Notes: generated by a model not told the origin, from the sequence alone. Numbered from the stretch's first letter, positions 1 to 8,913 are shown. The stretch is DNA of 64,000 nucleotides from JBBQKI01 sp038326725 (GCA_038326725.1 JBBQKI010000007.1:1-64000), one strand, 5' to 3'. Program-made: numbers and translations.

Positions 1-180
1 GTTGTCAACTAAAAAACTATCACCCCCGCCAATGTCAATTATTTTTGCTGTGGTCGTAATGTTAAACTGTTTTAATAAACTTAAAGAGGTCTCAGGTGTC
101 GGCTGAAACCAACTTACGTCTTTCAGTTCCTTTGTTTGGTAAATTGTCTCCCAGTGTTTTTTTCTGTCGAAATTTTCCAT
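1..180 (-). CDS. Class I SAM-dependent methyltransferase, N-terminal part (cut by window edge)
   Basis: Sixty codons are visible from ATG at 180, and the reading frame stays open to base 1, so the C-terminal part lies outside the window. Residues 47-57 (IIDIGGGDSFL) match motif I of class I methyltransferases, the glycine-rich SAM-binding loop after the first beta strand. The N-terminal HWETIYQTKE stretch is typical of small cytosolic methyltransferases of the Methyltransf_11/25 type. The substrate cannot be told from this fragment. It is too short for the usual ORF cut-off because it is truncated. Confidence 0.8.
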   Translation of the reverse strand, partial: MENFDRKKHWETIYQTKELKDVSWFQPTPETSLSLLKQFNITTTAKIIDIGGGDSFLVDN

Positions 181-393
181 TTTATTTCTGTCTGTTTATT
201 TCTTGTCTGTCATCAAACTGGCTTGCCTGTAACTTTTCGCAACTACCCGAAGGGCTGGACTTTTACCAGTAAAACTAATTTGAAAACCTAAATTTCCATT
301 AAACACTAAACCGTCTTTGGAACATGAGCAAAGAGATCTGGGGGAAACAAATCCCCGTCTAAAGAAAGCACAGCCCAAAGTTTCAACCGACGG
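181..393. other. Intergenic stretch with an unsupported 60-codon ORF
   Basis: Between the methyltransferase and the membrane protein gene there is 213 nt with one 60-codon minus-strand ORF (378-196). Its translation has no signal peptide, membrane segment or recognisable domain and is rich in Ser and Arg. It looks like non-coding sequence or a relic rather than a gene. No clear terminator is seen here. Confidence 0.3.
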
Positions 394-837
394 CTAATCA
401 AACCATTGCCCCCAAGGAATTCGGCTTAACATTAACACTAAGGCCAGTGTATAGAAAATTGCCAAAACCTTAAACTTGCCCGCAGATACCAGTTTTGCCT
501 TGTGCTTGGAATAGCCCACAGTTATAAAAACCACAGTCACAAGAAGCACCAACGGATGCTCTACCGCATAAAGCCGGAACAAAGGATTTTCCATTACGGG
601 GCCCATGCCGTTGTTCAAAATATTTTGTAGGCCGAGGGGCGAAACAAAATAGAGGATAATCCCGATGAGGAATTGGATATGGGTAACAATAAGCGCAAAA
701 AGCGAGATACGAAAATCGCGGGGGGCATATTCTCGTTTTGTGAAATAGCCGGAAAGCGCGTTGAAGGTGGCCAACACAATAATGAGCAGGACAAGATATG
801 CCCAATAGGAGTGAACAATTTGAAGGGTGGTGTACAT
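394..837 (-). CDS. Four-helix inner-membrane protein (flavobacterial 'cytochrome B'-like family)
   Basis: This is a 147-residue protein from ATG at 837. A longer reading from 879 adds 14 polar residues that would spoil the typical MYTTLQIVHSYWAYL start. Four hydrophobic segments lie at about residues 10-30, 43-66, 93-110 and 124-140. Histidines at 9, 53 and 94 sit in or next to membrane helices and could be haem ligands, which fits the name 'cytochrome B' often given to such short Bacteroidota proteins. Haem binding is inference only. It is separated from the upstream TonB receptor gene by a terminator and a repeat, so it is probably transcribed on its own. Confidence 0.7.
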   Translation of the reverse strand: MYTTLQIVHSYWAYLVLLIIVLATFNALSGYFTKREYAPRDFRISLFALIVTHIQFLIGIILYFVSPLGLQNILNNGMGPVMENPLFRLYAVEHPLVLLVTVVFITVGYSKHKAKLVSAGKFKVLAIFYTLALVLMLSRIPWGQWFD

Positions 838-881
838 AAAGCTTTTTTTAGTGGTTAACCAAAGATACTTTTTTTGCAAAT

Positions 882-912
882 AAAAACCCCTTCCGGAATG
901 GAAGGGGTTTTT
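882..912 (-). terminator. Intrinsic terminator, bidirectional
   Basis: A 13-bp perfect stem (AAAAACCCCTTCC / GGAAGGGGTTTTT) encloses a five-base loop, with A runs on one side and T runs on the other. It lies between the stop of the TonB receptor gene and the start of the next gene on the minus strand, where it would end the receptor transcript. Confidence 0.85.
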
Positions 913-913
913 G

Positions 914-972
914 TGTCAGGTTGAGCGCAGTCGAAACCTGTCAGGTTGAGCCTTTCGGCCTCCGTCGAAACC
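914..972. repeat. Two copies of a short palindromic repeat (core TGAGCnnAGTCGAA type)
   Basis: Two adjacent units start with GTCAGGTTGAGC (915-926 and 940-951) and end with GTCGAAACC (about 930-938 and 964-972). The second has a slightly longer middle. Each unit has GGTT...AACC arms, so it is an imperfect palindrome. The array directly abuts the stop codon of the TonB receptor gene. A related core (GAGCGAAGTCGAA type) is found inside ileS near 24290-24324, suggesting a dispersed short repeat family in this genome. Confidence 0.65.
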
Positions 973-3774
973 TTAAAAATTCAACCGGATGCTGGCGTTC
1001 CAAGTCCTCCCGAAACCGAAGAAAACACGGTTTGAGGCGGAAATGCCATCGTACGTTTCATCATCCGCTTCCGGGAAAATATTGGTTTCGGATTCAGAAA
1101 TATAGGTTTCGTCCAAAACGTTGTTCACGTTAAGCCTTAGGTCTAGTGTTTGTTTGTCAATAAAAGGCAAACTAAGGGAAAGCCCTGCATCCAGCAATCC
1201 AAAACTTGGAAGTTCCAAAGAACCTTGATGATCGGCTTCGTCAAAATCAGTAGCGCTTATATCCGCATATAAATTATCGGAATACCGATAGTTGGCGTCA
1301 AATTTAAAATTCTTTACAATCTCAAGTTCGGCACCCAGACTGGCGGTTAGTTGTGCTGCATCGCCCACTTTTACATCGTCCAAGTACAGGATTTGAACTT
1401 GTTCCTGCCCGCCCACGGTGATGGGCTGATTGCTTTCGTCAAAATATGTAGCCGAAATGTCTTCTTTATATCTCCAGTCGCCGTAGGAAAACATCCCAAG
1501 CAAGGTTAGGCTATTAGCCACTTTCACTGAAAAATCTACCTCAACTCCCATATGCACTTGCTGTATCCCTTCTAAATTGGCTGTTCCGCGAATATCATCA
1601 GAAGGATCATCATTGCCCATATCAAAATTTTGAGAAGTGGTTTCAAAACGATCTTTCCAAACAGTACGGTAAAGGTTTACGTTTGCACGGAAGCCCGTTG
1701 CCCTAAAACCGTAGCCAACTTCGGTACCGATGATTTTTTCGTTCTGAAGGTTTTCATTAACATCATTGGAAACAAAACTTGGAAAAACGGCATCGAACAA
1801 AGGTTGTTTGGAATAGTAGCCTCCGTTAACGAAAATGTTGTGCTGCTCGTCAAGGTTCCAGTTGATTCCTCCTTTTACGTTACCGCCCAAAATATTTTCT
1901 GTTTCGGACTCTTGTTCGGGATCGGAATCCAAATAATTGAAATAATCTATCCTTTGAAATCCTTGGTTTGAAACTGCCCCTTGCACAAATGCGGAAACTT
2001 CATCACTAACATATTCCAATTGGCCAAAAGCGCCCAACCAGCTTACCTTACCATCATTGTAATAATCTATTTTTTCTTCGTCGTCAATACTTTTAAATAC
2101 ATTAAAAGTATTCCCAATAGTTGGATCGTAAGTTTCCGTTGTAAAATTGTATGGATTGTTGATATCGTCATTATCCACATAAACATCCGCTCCCATCAAA
2201 TCTACCAATCGGCGGTAATGGTACCCAGTATAAGAGCGAAGGTCCACCCCAAGGTCCAAAACAAGGTTTTCGCTCAACTCTGTCCCAAAACTAGAAATAA
2301 CTCCAAACCAGTTATGCGAGTTTACTGAAGACCTTTGTGAAATACCGTTTTCAGGACCGAACACGTGGTCACGATCATCAACAAACGCGGAACCGCTGTT
2401 ATTCCCGTTCACAAAATCGCCCTGAAAAGCTCCACCGCCACCGGTATATCCATTTCGGGGATCACCAAAAGCAGGTACGTTCCCACCGCCATTGTAAGTA
2501 AAAATGTCATCTACGGGAATCAAACCATCCGGGGTTTTGGGAAGCGCAAAAGATTGTGACCCATTAATCCTACCTATTGATCCTACTGAGCCCCCACGCC
2601 CAAAAGAAGCGTATGCAGAAGTACTTAACGCAGAAGCTTCGCTAAGGTCCCAATCCCAGTTTAGGGATATAATGGGTTTGTGATAAAAGTTCCCCGAAAA
2701 AGAAAATTCCTTCCCATTTCGGAAACCCCAGTCGCTATTATATTTTATCCGTGGGTCGCCGTCGTTTCCGTATTTTATGTATTGTGAAATTGTGGGTGCA
2801 AAACCACGTTGGTTATGCTGTTGTGGTGCACCGGTAATGGTTAGTTCTAAACGGTTTTTATCATTGGGCATATACCCCAAAGCCGCAAAATAGTTATAAG
2901 CTTCAAATTCTGTTCCGTCCACATAACCATCACCAATGGTCCTGCCGAAAAGAAAGGAGGAGGACCACCCGCTTTCGGATAGGCCGGTAGCATAAGATAC
3001 TACATTTTTAAGATAATTGTTGTTCCCCACAGTTCCGGAGAAAAAACCGCCTTCTTTTCTGTCTGCACTTCGGGTAACAATATTTATGGTTCCTCCCACT
3101 GAAGCTACCGTCAATTTTGAAGAACCCAAACCGCGCTGAACCTGGATGGCAGAAGCCACATCAGATAGTCCAACCCAGTTGCTCCAATACACTATCCCGT
3201 TTTCCATATCGTTAACGGGAATACCATTGATAAGCACTGCCGAGTTTTGAGTATCAAAGCCCCGGATGTTTATCCGGGCATCTCCAAAACCACCACCCTG
3301 CTTTGTAACGTAAATGGAAGGAGTGTTGGCCAAAATTTCTGGAAATTCTTGGGAACCAAGTTTTTCTTGAATTTCTTCTGCCCTAATGGTAGAAACTGCC
3401 ACTGGGGTTTGTCGGTCCTTAGCAATATCAATTACGCCCGAAGTAGTAATTAAAACTTCTGAAAGCGCATCGGCATCAGGCATTAAATTGATGTTGCCCA
3501 AATTTAAAGTTCCGCTGGATACTGTAAAGGGCATCGACATTGTGGAATATCCTACAAAGGATAAATTTAAAGTTCCGGAACTGGAAAGCGCGTTTATGGT
3601 GAAATCACCATCAAAACCGGAAACCACTCCGTTGCTTGTGCCGGTTTCCATTATATTGGCCCCGGCCAAAGGCATACCGTTATCACCGTCCAGTAATGTT
3701 CCGGTAACTGTGCCTTGCGAAAAAGCGGAAAATCCGCAGATAATTACTATGAAGAATAGTAGTAGTTTTTTCAT
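973..3774 (-). CDS. TonB-dependent outer-membrane receptor with carboxypeptidase-like N-terminal domain
   Basis: This 933-residue protein has a signal peptide (residues 1-19, ending near AFSQG). A CarboxypepD_reg-like beta-sandwich follows at about 20-108 (TGTLLDGDNGMPLAGANI). The plug domain at about 115-230 holds the INIRGFDTQNSAVLINGIP segment, and a 22-strand-type barrel runs to a terminal Phe (SIRLNF). Such receptors import siderophores, vitamins or glycans using TonB energy. No SusD partner is adjacent, so the substrate is unknown. A good promoter lies upstream and a terminator plus repeat lies downstream, so it is probably monocistronic. Confidence 0.92.
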   Translation of the reverse strand: MKKLLLFFIVIICGFSAFSQGTVTGTLLDGDNGMPLAGANIMETGTSNGVVSGFDGDFTINALSSSGTLNLSFVGYSTMSMPFTVSSGTLNLGNINLMPDADALSEVLITTSGVIDIAKDRQTPVAVSTIRAEEIQEKLGSQEFPEILANTPSIYVTKQGGGFGDARINIRGFDTQNSAVLINGIPVNDMENGIVYWSNWVGLSDVASAIQVQRGLGSSKLTVASVGGTINIVTRSADRKEGGFFSGTVGNNNYLKNVVSYATGLSESGWSSSFLFGRTIGDGYVDGTEFEAYNYFAALGYMPNDKNRLELTITGAPQQHNQRGFAPTISQYIKYGNDGDPRIKYNSDWGFRNGKEFSFSGNFYHKPIISLNWDWDLSEASALSTSAYASFGRGGSVGSIGRINGSQSFALPKTPDGLIPVDDIFTYNGGGNVPAFGDPRNGYTGGGGAFQGDFVNGNNSGSAFVDDRDHVFGPENGISQRSSVNSHNWFGVISSFGTELSENLVLDLGVDLRSYTGYHYRRLVDLMGADVYVDNDDINNPYNFTTETYDPTIGNTFNVFKSIDDEEKIDYYNDGKVSWLGAFGQLEYVSDEVSAFVQGAVSNQGFQRIDYFNYLDSDPEQESETENILGGNVKGGINWNLDEQHNIFVNGGYYSKQPLFDAVFPSFVSNDVNENLQNEKIIGTEVGYGFRATGFRANVNLYRTVWKDRFETTSQNFDMGNDDPSDDIRGTANLEGIQQVHMGVEVDFSVKVANSLTLLGMFSYGDWRYKEDISATYFDESNQPITVGGQEQVQILYLDDVKVGDAAQLTASLGAELEIVKNFKFDANYRYSDNLYADISATDFDEADHQGSLELPSFGLLDAGLSLSLPFIDKQTLDLRLNVNNVLDETYISESETNIFPEADDETYDGISASNRVFFGFGRTWNASIRLNF

Positions 3775-3801
3775 TGTGTATATTTAAGTTAAAGTTTAAC
3801 G

Positions 3802-3832
3802 CAAAAATACATTGAGTGGTAACCCTTCCCAA
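3802..3832 (-). promoter_or_regulatory. Predicted Bacteroidetes sigma-70-type promoter of the TonB receptor gene
   Basis: On the minus strand a TTG (3832-3830) is followed by 20 nt and then TATTTTTG (3809-3802), an exact match to the TAnnTTTG -7 box. It ends 28 nt before the start codon of the receptor gene. Confidence 0.6.
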
Positions 3833-3956
3833 TTACCGAAAGGTTAAGAAATAGCTAACAATACTTTTCTTTAAAATTAAGTATAAAATTTATAAGATAT
3901 TGAATTACTGCAAGTTAGTTGATAACAGTTTTATCAATCAACTCGGTTTGAAGTGT

Positions 3957-5171
3957 TTAATAAACGATACAATCCAACTTATCTTTTAAGGGAACAATAT
4001 GTTTAAAATATTGAGGATGCATTTCTTTTGCCAATGGATGGGAGAAAGGTGAATCATCTTTGAATGGATCAACTTCTTTCCCGTTTTTCCAATAGCGGTA
4101 ACAAACGTGGGGGCCGCCGGTGTTGCCCGTCATTCCTACCCAACCAATAACGTCGCCTTGTTGTACGTACTGTCCCGGTCTTACGTTCCTGGATTTCATG
4201 TGGAGGTATTGGGTTTCATAGGTGCTGTTGTGGCGTATTTTTACATAATTGCCATTACCTCCTTTTCTTGCTGATTCGGAAACCGTGCCATCTGCCGTGG
4301 CCAAAATTGGTGTGCCGATGGGCGCCGCAAAATCGGTTCCTTTGTGGGCCCGAACTTTGTAACCATAATATGCTATCCTTCGGTTTAGATTATAGCGGGA
4401 AGAAATCCGGCTGAACTTTACGGGGGCTTTTAAAAATGCCCTTTTAAGATTCGCTGCATTTTCATCGTAATAATCAAAAACCTTTTTTATGGAATCTGTT
4501 TCAAAATTGAAGGCATACAAAGGTTTGCCCCGATGCTCGAAATATGCTGCCTTAATTTTTCCAATTCCCCCCGGAATGGTATCGCTTATCATTTTTTCGG
4601 TATAGATTACCTTAAAACTATCACCAGGTTGTATCTTAAAAAAATTGACTGTCCAAGCATAAATATTTGCCAACTGATCGGTCATATACGGACTAAGGTT
4701 CTGCTCTTCCATGGTTTGGGAGAGTGAACTTTCAATAATGCCGCCAGCCATGCGTTCTACAAAATGCACGGGTTTTTGGGCGTTATAACTGTTCACAGTA
4801 TCGCGGAAATCAACCACTGCATAGTCCACAGTATTGGTTTCGTAAATGAAAACTTGGGTGGCGTTGGTAGAATCTTTTGCTTTCAGTAGGGCATAAGGCC
4901 TACCCACCCTAATTCTTCGGACATCGAAACTGTCTTTGAATTTTGTGGCCACTTCGTAAATTTTATCTTGAGAAACTCCATTGGCGTCTAAAATGGCGCC
5001 GAAAGTATCGCCGGCGCGGATGGTATCGCGTATTACATTGAAATCATTCAATATATAACCGTATTCTTCAATGATTGGCACCACAACTTCAACTTCGGCC
5101 AAATCGTCTTTCGTGTTTTCGCAGGCGGCAAGGAAGATTGCCAATATTCCTAATAAAAATAAATTCTTCAA
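3957..5171 (-). CDS. M23 family peptidoglycan endopeptidase, lipoprotein
   Basis: This 404-residue protein starts at TTG (5171), giving MKNLFLLG. A lipobox (FLAAC, Cys17) marks it as a lipoprotein. An N-terminal OapA/LysM-like region runs to about residue 125. The C-terminal peptidase domain (about 250-380) has the zinc motif HKGTD (H276, D280), H324, and the end motif GPHVC, where the family consensus has HxH. The second zinc-ligand His is therefore a Cys (C357). It probably trims peptidoglycan cross-links in the periplasm. It follows the DUF3108 gene by about 50 nt in the same direction, suggesting an operon. Confidence 0.88.
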   Translation of the reverse strand: MKNLFLLGILAIFLAACENTKDDLAEVEVVVPIIEEYGYILNDFNVIRDTIRAGDTFGAILDANGVSQDKIYEVATKFKDSFDVRRIRVGRPYALLKAKDSTNATQVFIYETNTVDYAVVDFRDTVNSYNAQKPVHFVERMAGGIIESSLSQTMEEQNLSPYMTDQLANIYAWTVNFFKIQPGDSFKVIYTEKMISDTIPGGIGKIKAAYFEHRGKPLYAFNFETDSIKKVFDYYDENAANLKRAFLKAPVKFSRISSRYNLNRRIAYYGYKVRAHKGTDFAAPIGTPILATADGTVSESARKGGNGNYVKIRHNSTYETQYLHMKSRNVRPGQYVQQGDVIGWVGMTGNTGGPHVCYRYWKNGKEVDPFKDDSPFSHPLAKEMHPQYFKHIVPLKDKLDCIVY

Positions 5172-5224
5172 TACTTTAGTTAGTTTGTTCTGTTCCGGTT
5201 AATTTTCGTTTTTACATAACAGTT

Positions 5225-5995
5225 TCAATCGGTAATTATTTTAAAGGAATGTTGTAATCCTTTAAATTCAATCAATGTTGCCTTTAAAGAACCAACGGCA
5301 AGGTCGGCTTTTATGAGCAATGGCATTTTGTTGTCATCATCACTTACCCAAACGGTAAGGCTTTCCTTTTCTTTAAAAACCCTGCCCGATTGTACGTAAG
5401 GGCGGAATATCAAACATTGCACTTTGCCAAATTCGGTTTTTAATATTTCCCGGCCAAGGAATTTGAGCCTAAATTTATAATTTTCTTCGTCAAAAAACAT
5501 ATTCATGTCCATTACATCGCCCACTTTTATGTTTTCAGTCTTTAAATTGTTCCGCAAATAATAAAAAGCGGACATCATGTCTTGGGTTTCTTCCGGAAAT
5601 GTAAAATAACTTGTTTTGTTTTTTTCATTATCCAAAACCTTTGCGGTACGGGTGCTGTGGTCAAAATCTATCTGCATATCCTTAGTATGCCCGCCTTCAT
5701 CAATTTTTCTTATAAATCGGTATGGGATATTCTTTTTTCTATCAACATACGATTGGTAATCGTCTTCCACTTTAAAAAACCAATTGGAAACCCCAACGGT
5801 TTCCCCAAATCCTTTAAGATGAAAAACTTCTTTCCCGTTCAAGGTGGCGTTTTTTACCTGAAGTGTCGCGTATCCGGCCGTTACAAAGCCATAATGCACA
5901 CGGAACTTGAACCATTCGCCGTTGCCGTAAGCGTTTTTTTGAGCAGAAACCAGTGTGATATTTAGTAAAAACAAAAGCGTTAAAAGCTTTTTCAT
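5225..5995 (-). CDS. DUF3108 domain-containing periplasmic protein
   Basis: This 256-residue protein has a signal peptide (MKKLLTLLFLLNITLVSAQ). The rest is a beta-rich fold: GEWFKFRVHYGFVTAGYA near the start, MSAFYYLRNN in the middle and a closing VWVSDDDNKMPLLIKADLAVGS motif, all characteristic of DUF3108. The exact role is unknown; family members are predicted exported lipid-binding-like beta-barrel proteins. It is first in a probable two-gene unit with the M23 lipoprotein. ATG at 5995 is directly followed by the signal peptide, which supports this start. Confidence 0.85.
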   Translation of the reverse strand: MKKLLTLLFLLNITLVSAQKNAYGNGEWFKFRVHYGFVTAGYATLQVKNATLNGKEVFHLKGFGETVGVSNWFFKVEDDYQSYVDRKKNIPYRFIRKIDEGGHTKDMQIDFDHSTRTAKVLDNEKNKTSYFTFPEETQDMMSAFYYLRNNLKTENIKVGDVMDMNMFFDEENYKFRLKFLGREILKTEFGKVQCLIFRPYVQSGRVFKEKESLTVWVSDDDNKMPLLIKADLAVGSLKATLIEFKGLQHSFKIITD

Positions 5996-6050
5996 GCCCT
6001 TGGGTTTTAAGAATTTATTTCAAATAATTTACAACTATTGTTCCAAAAAG

Positions 6051-6084
6051 CAAAACCCTACCTTTTTTAGACGATAGGGTTTTG
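6051..6084 (-). terminator. Intrinsic terminator of the hmgA-hppD unit
   Basis: A 10-bp perfect stem CAAAACCCTA / TAGGGTTTTG encloses a 14-nt loop. On the minus strand it is followed by CTTTTTGG. It lies just downstream of the hppD stop codon. Confidence 0.75.
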
Positions 6085-6102
6085 GTTATGTTACATTATT
6101 GT

Positions 6103-7242
6103 TTACAAGGTTCCCCGGGCTTCCTGTTCCCTTTCGATAGCTTCAAAAAGGGCTTTGAAATTTCCCTTCCCAAAAGATTGAGCGCCCTTTCTTTGAATAA
6201 TTTCAAAGAAAAGCGTGGGCCGGTCCAAAACCGGTTTGGTGAAAATCTGGAGCAGGTAACCTTCGTCATCCCGGTCTATCAAAACACCCAGTTTTTTCAG
6301 TGGGGCCAAATCTTCATCAATCTTTCCCACCCGGTCTAAAACCGTGTCGTAATATATTTCCGGAACGGTTAAAAATTCTACACCCCTTTCGGTAAGTTTT
6401 GTAACAGTTTCAATAATGTTGTCTGTTGCCACGGCTATGTGCTGTACCCCGGAGCCATTATAAAAATCAATATATTCTTCAATCTGCGACTTTTTCTTTC
6501 CTTCAGCCGGTTCATTTATTGGGAACTTGATTCGGCCGTTACCATTGCTCATTACCTTGCTCATCAAAGCTGTATAATCAGTCGAAATGTCTTTGTCATC
6601 AAAGGAAACCAACTGTGCAAAGCCCATCACTTTTGCGTAGAATTCGCACCATTTGTTCATTTCGTTCCAACCCACGTTGCCCACCATGTGGTCAATGTAT
6701 TTTAAACCTACGTCTTCGGTTTTATAGGTTTTGTTCAAAGCAACATATCCCGGTAAAAACGGGCCATTATAATTTTTTCGTTCCACAAAAACGTGTACCG
6801 TTTCTCCATAAGTATGAATCCCGGAAAGGGTTACTTCCCCGTGTTTATCTTCCCGCCTTATAGGTTCCATATAAGGTTTTGCACCCCGTTTCGTGGTTTC
6901 TTCAAAACTTTTCGTGGCGTCGTCCACCCAAAGGGCGACCACTTTAACGCCATCTCCATGCTCTGTTACGTGTCGGTTTATCTCGCCACCCCGATGAAGG
7001 GCGGAAGTAAGCACTACTCGTATTTTCCCCTGTTGCATCACGTAGGAAACGCTTTCCTTATTTCCAGTTTCAAGGCCGCTATAAGCCACCGGGGTATAGC
7101 CCCAAGCGGTTTGGTAATAATAGGCTGCCTGCTTCGCATTGCCCACATAAAGTTCTACAAAATCGGTCCCCAACAGTGGAAGGAAATCTTCTGCCTGTGG
7201 GATTATTTTTTCCAGTTTTTGGGATGTGGTGTCGGTAATCAT
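6103..7242 (-). CDS. hppD: 4-hydroxyphenylpyruvate dioxygenase
   Basis: This 379-residue cytosolic enzyme converts 4-hydroxyphenylpyruvate to homogentisate in tyrosine degradation. Two vicinal-oxygen-chelate domains lie at about 22-155 and 180-345. The iron ligands are visible as H185 (IDHMVGNV), H268 (VQHIAV) and E347 (FFEIIQR). The C-terminal FGKGNFKALFEAIE helix is a family hallmark. Length is normal. It lies 65 nt downstream of hmgA, and the pair forms a catabolic operon ended by a hairpin. Confidence 0.97.
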   Translation of the reverse strand: MITDTTSQKLEKIIPQAEDFLPLLGTDFVELYVGNAKQAAYYYQTAWGYTPVAYSGLETGNKESVSYVMQQGKIRVVLTSALHRGGEINRHVTEHGDGVKVVALWVDDATKSFEETTKRGAKPYMEPIRREDKHGEVTLSGIHTYGETVHVFVERKNYNGPFLPGYVALNKTYKTEDVGLKYIDHMVGNVGWNEMNKWCEFYAKVMGFAQLVSFDDKDISTDYTALMSKVMSNGNGRIKFPINEPAEGKKKSQIEEYIDFYNGSGVQHIAVATDNIIETVTKLTERGVEFLTVPEIYYDTVLDRVGKIDEDLAPLKKLGVLIDRDDEGYLLQIFTKPVLDRPTLFFEIIQRKGAQSFGKGNFKALFEAIEREQEARGTL

Positions 7243-7307
7243 TTGTTCTTTTTTATTTATTTCTATTTTGCTCCAGGTTTAAACCAGGAGCTATAAATTG
7301 ATTTAAT

Positions 7308-8465
7308 TTAATCCAACCAGGATTGATAATATTTTTCGTCCGCAATTTTCATAGCCTCCTCGGTTACCTGTAAAGGTTTGAAAGTGTCCACCATCACGGC
7401 CAGTTCATCGGTTTCTTCCTTCCCGATACTCCTTTCTGTGGCTCCCGGGTGGGGTCCGTGAGGGATTCCGGCGGGGTGCAATGAAATATGCCCGGCATCC
7501 ACATCATTTCGGCTCATGAAATCGCCGGCCACATAATATAACACCTCATCGCTGTCTATATTGCTATGGTTGTATGGCGCGGGGATGCTCAATGGGTGAT
7601 AATCGTATTTTCTCGGGCAAAAAGAACACACCACAAACGCATCGGTTTCAAAAGTTTGGTGCACCGGCGGTGGCTGATGTATGCGCCCCGTGATTGGTTC
7701 AAAATCGTGGATGGAAAAGGCATAAGGATAGTTATACCCATCGTAGCCCACCACATCAAAGGGGTGGGTGGCGTACACCATTTCAAAAATTTCATCCCTC
7801 TTTTTAATTTTTATAAGGAAATCCCCTTTTTCGTTATGGGTTTCCAAATGTTCCGGCTTGCGGATGTCGCGTTCACAATAGGGCGAATGTTCCAACAGCT
7901 GCCCAAACCAATTGCGGTAGCGTTTTGGCGTATAAATAGGTCTTCGCGATTCCACGATGAACAACCTGTTGTCCTCTGTGTCAAAATCTATTTTGTAAAT
8001 AATCCCCCGGGGAATCAATAAGTAATCGCCATATTTAAAATTGAGGTTTCCTAAATGGGTACGGAGTTTACCCGTGCCTTTATGAACAAAAATAAGTTCA
8101 TCGGCATCGGTGTTTTTATAAAAATAATCTTTTAGGGAATGTTTGGGCGCAGCCAGAATAATGGCGCAATCGGAATTGATCAATATTGTTTTCCGGCTTT
8201 CCAAATAATCATTTTCGGGCTTTACCTGAAATCCGCGAAAACGATAGGATTGCATATTGTTGGGTTTTGCAATCTTGGGGGCTACGCTGTATTGCTTCTT
8301 TATTTCCTTAACCTGTGTGGGGCGGTGTTCGTGGTAGCTGTTGCTGTACATCCCGTCAAAACCGATGGTCCCGAAGAGTTGCTCGGCGTATAAACTGCCA
8401 TCGGGCTTACGGAATTGGGTATGTCTTTTTGGGGGGATTTTCCCTAATTTGTGGTAGAAAGGCAT
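7308..8465 (-). CDS. hmgA: Homogentisate 1,2-dioxygenase
   Basis: This is a 385-residue cupin-fold enzyme that opens the homogentisate ring to maleylacetoacetate. I chose ATG at 8465 (MPFYHKLGKIPPKRHTQFR), which matches the family start. The open frame runs upstream to 8633 but that part has no family similarity. The metal-binding region with GIPHGPHPG and HP motifs is intact near the C-terminus. No fahA or maiA lies next to it, so later steps are encoded elsewhere. A GATATTTG -7-like box lies about 35 nt before this start, which also supports it. Confidence 0.94.
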   Translation of the reverse strand: MPFYHKLGKIPPKRHTQFRKPDGSLYAEQLFGTIGFDGMYSNSYHEHRPTQVKEIKKQYSVAPKIAKPNNMQSYRFRGFQVKPENDYLESRKTILINSDCAIILAAPKHSLKDYFYKNTDADELIFVHKGTGKLRTHLGNLNFKYGDYLLIPRGIIYKIDFDTEDNRLFIVESRRPIYTPKRYRNWFGQLLEHSPYCERDIRKPEHLETHNEKGDFLIKIKKRDEIFEMVYATHPFDVVGYDGYNYPYAFSIHDFEPITGRIHQPPPVHQTFETDAFVVCSFCPRKYDYHPLSIPAPYNHSNIDSDEVLYYVAGDFMSRNDVDAGHISLHPAGIPHGPHPGATERSIGKEETDELAVMVDTFKPLQVTEEAMKIADEKYYQSWLD

Positions 8466-8645
8466 AATATTAAAATAATTGCTTTTACAAATATCGGAAA
8501 AAATGCATGGGTATGGTTTAAACGTTCCATTAAAAGTAGTGTCGGCTCTAATTTTAAAAGCTTCGTTTTCAAGCCTACCTGTTAAAGTTTTGGTAAAGTC
8601 ATTTTTTTTTTTTACTTTACAAACTATTAACAACTAAACATTTTT

Positions 8646-8849
8646 ATGAAAAAAATTATTTTAATTTTAGGAGCCTGTTTTCTGACGAGTTCCTTTACCC
8701 CTCGTCTAGATGTTGCAACCGTTGCAGACATTTGCACGATTTATGCCAACCAGCAAGCCGCTCTTGCAGTGGAAAATGGCGGAAATTATTATGAGGCTTG
8801 GTTCCAAGCTTATGGGGAATGTGGTTGTGTAAGGAATGGTGGATGTTGA
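8646..8849 (+). CDS. Small exported cysteine-containing protein, unknown function
   Basis: This 67-residue protein is not recognised. It begins with KK and a hydrophobic run (residues 4-15) that reads as a signal peptide; LGAC at 8-11 could even be a lipobox. The mature part holds Cys30, Cys59, Cys61 and Cys67, the last being the C-terminal residue, so disulfides or metal binding are possible. A terminator follows directly, and hmgA is divergent, so it is a separate transcript. Real coding status is supported by the signal sequence and the flanking terminator. Confidence 0.6.
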   Translation: MKKIILILGACFLTSSFTPRLDVATVADICTIYANQQAALAVENGGNYYEAWFQAYGECGCVRNGGC

Positions 8850-8871
8850 ACCAAAAAAATCAAACTTTATT

Positions 8872-8913
8872 AAAGAGCCATAATTCTATTTATAATCTGG
8901 ATTCATGGCTTTT
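8872..8913 (+). terminator. Intrinsic terminator after the small Cys protein
   Basis: AAAGAGCCAT (8872-8881) pairs with ATGGCTTTTT (8904-8913) and a T run follows to 8917. The ATG in the 3' arm is in frame with the next gene but is part of the hairpin, not its likely start. Confidence 0.65.
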
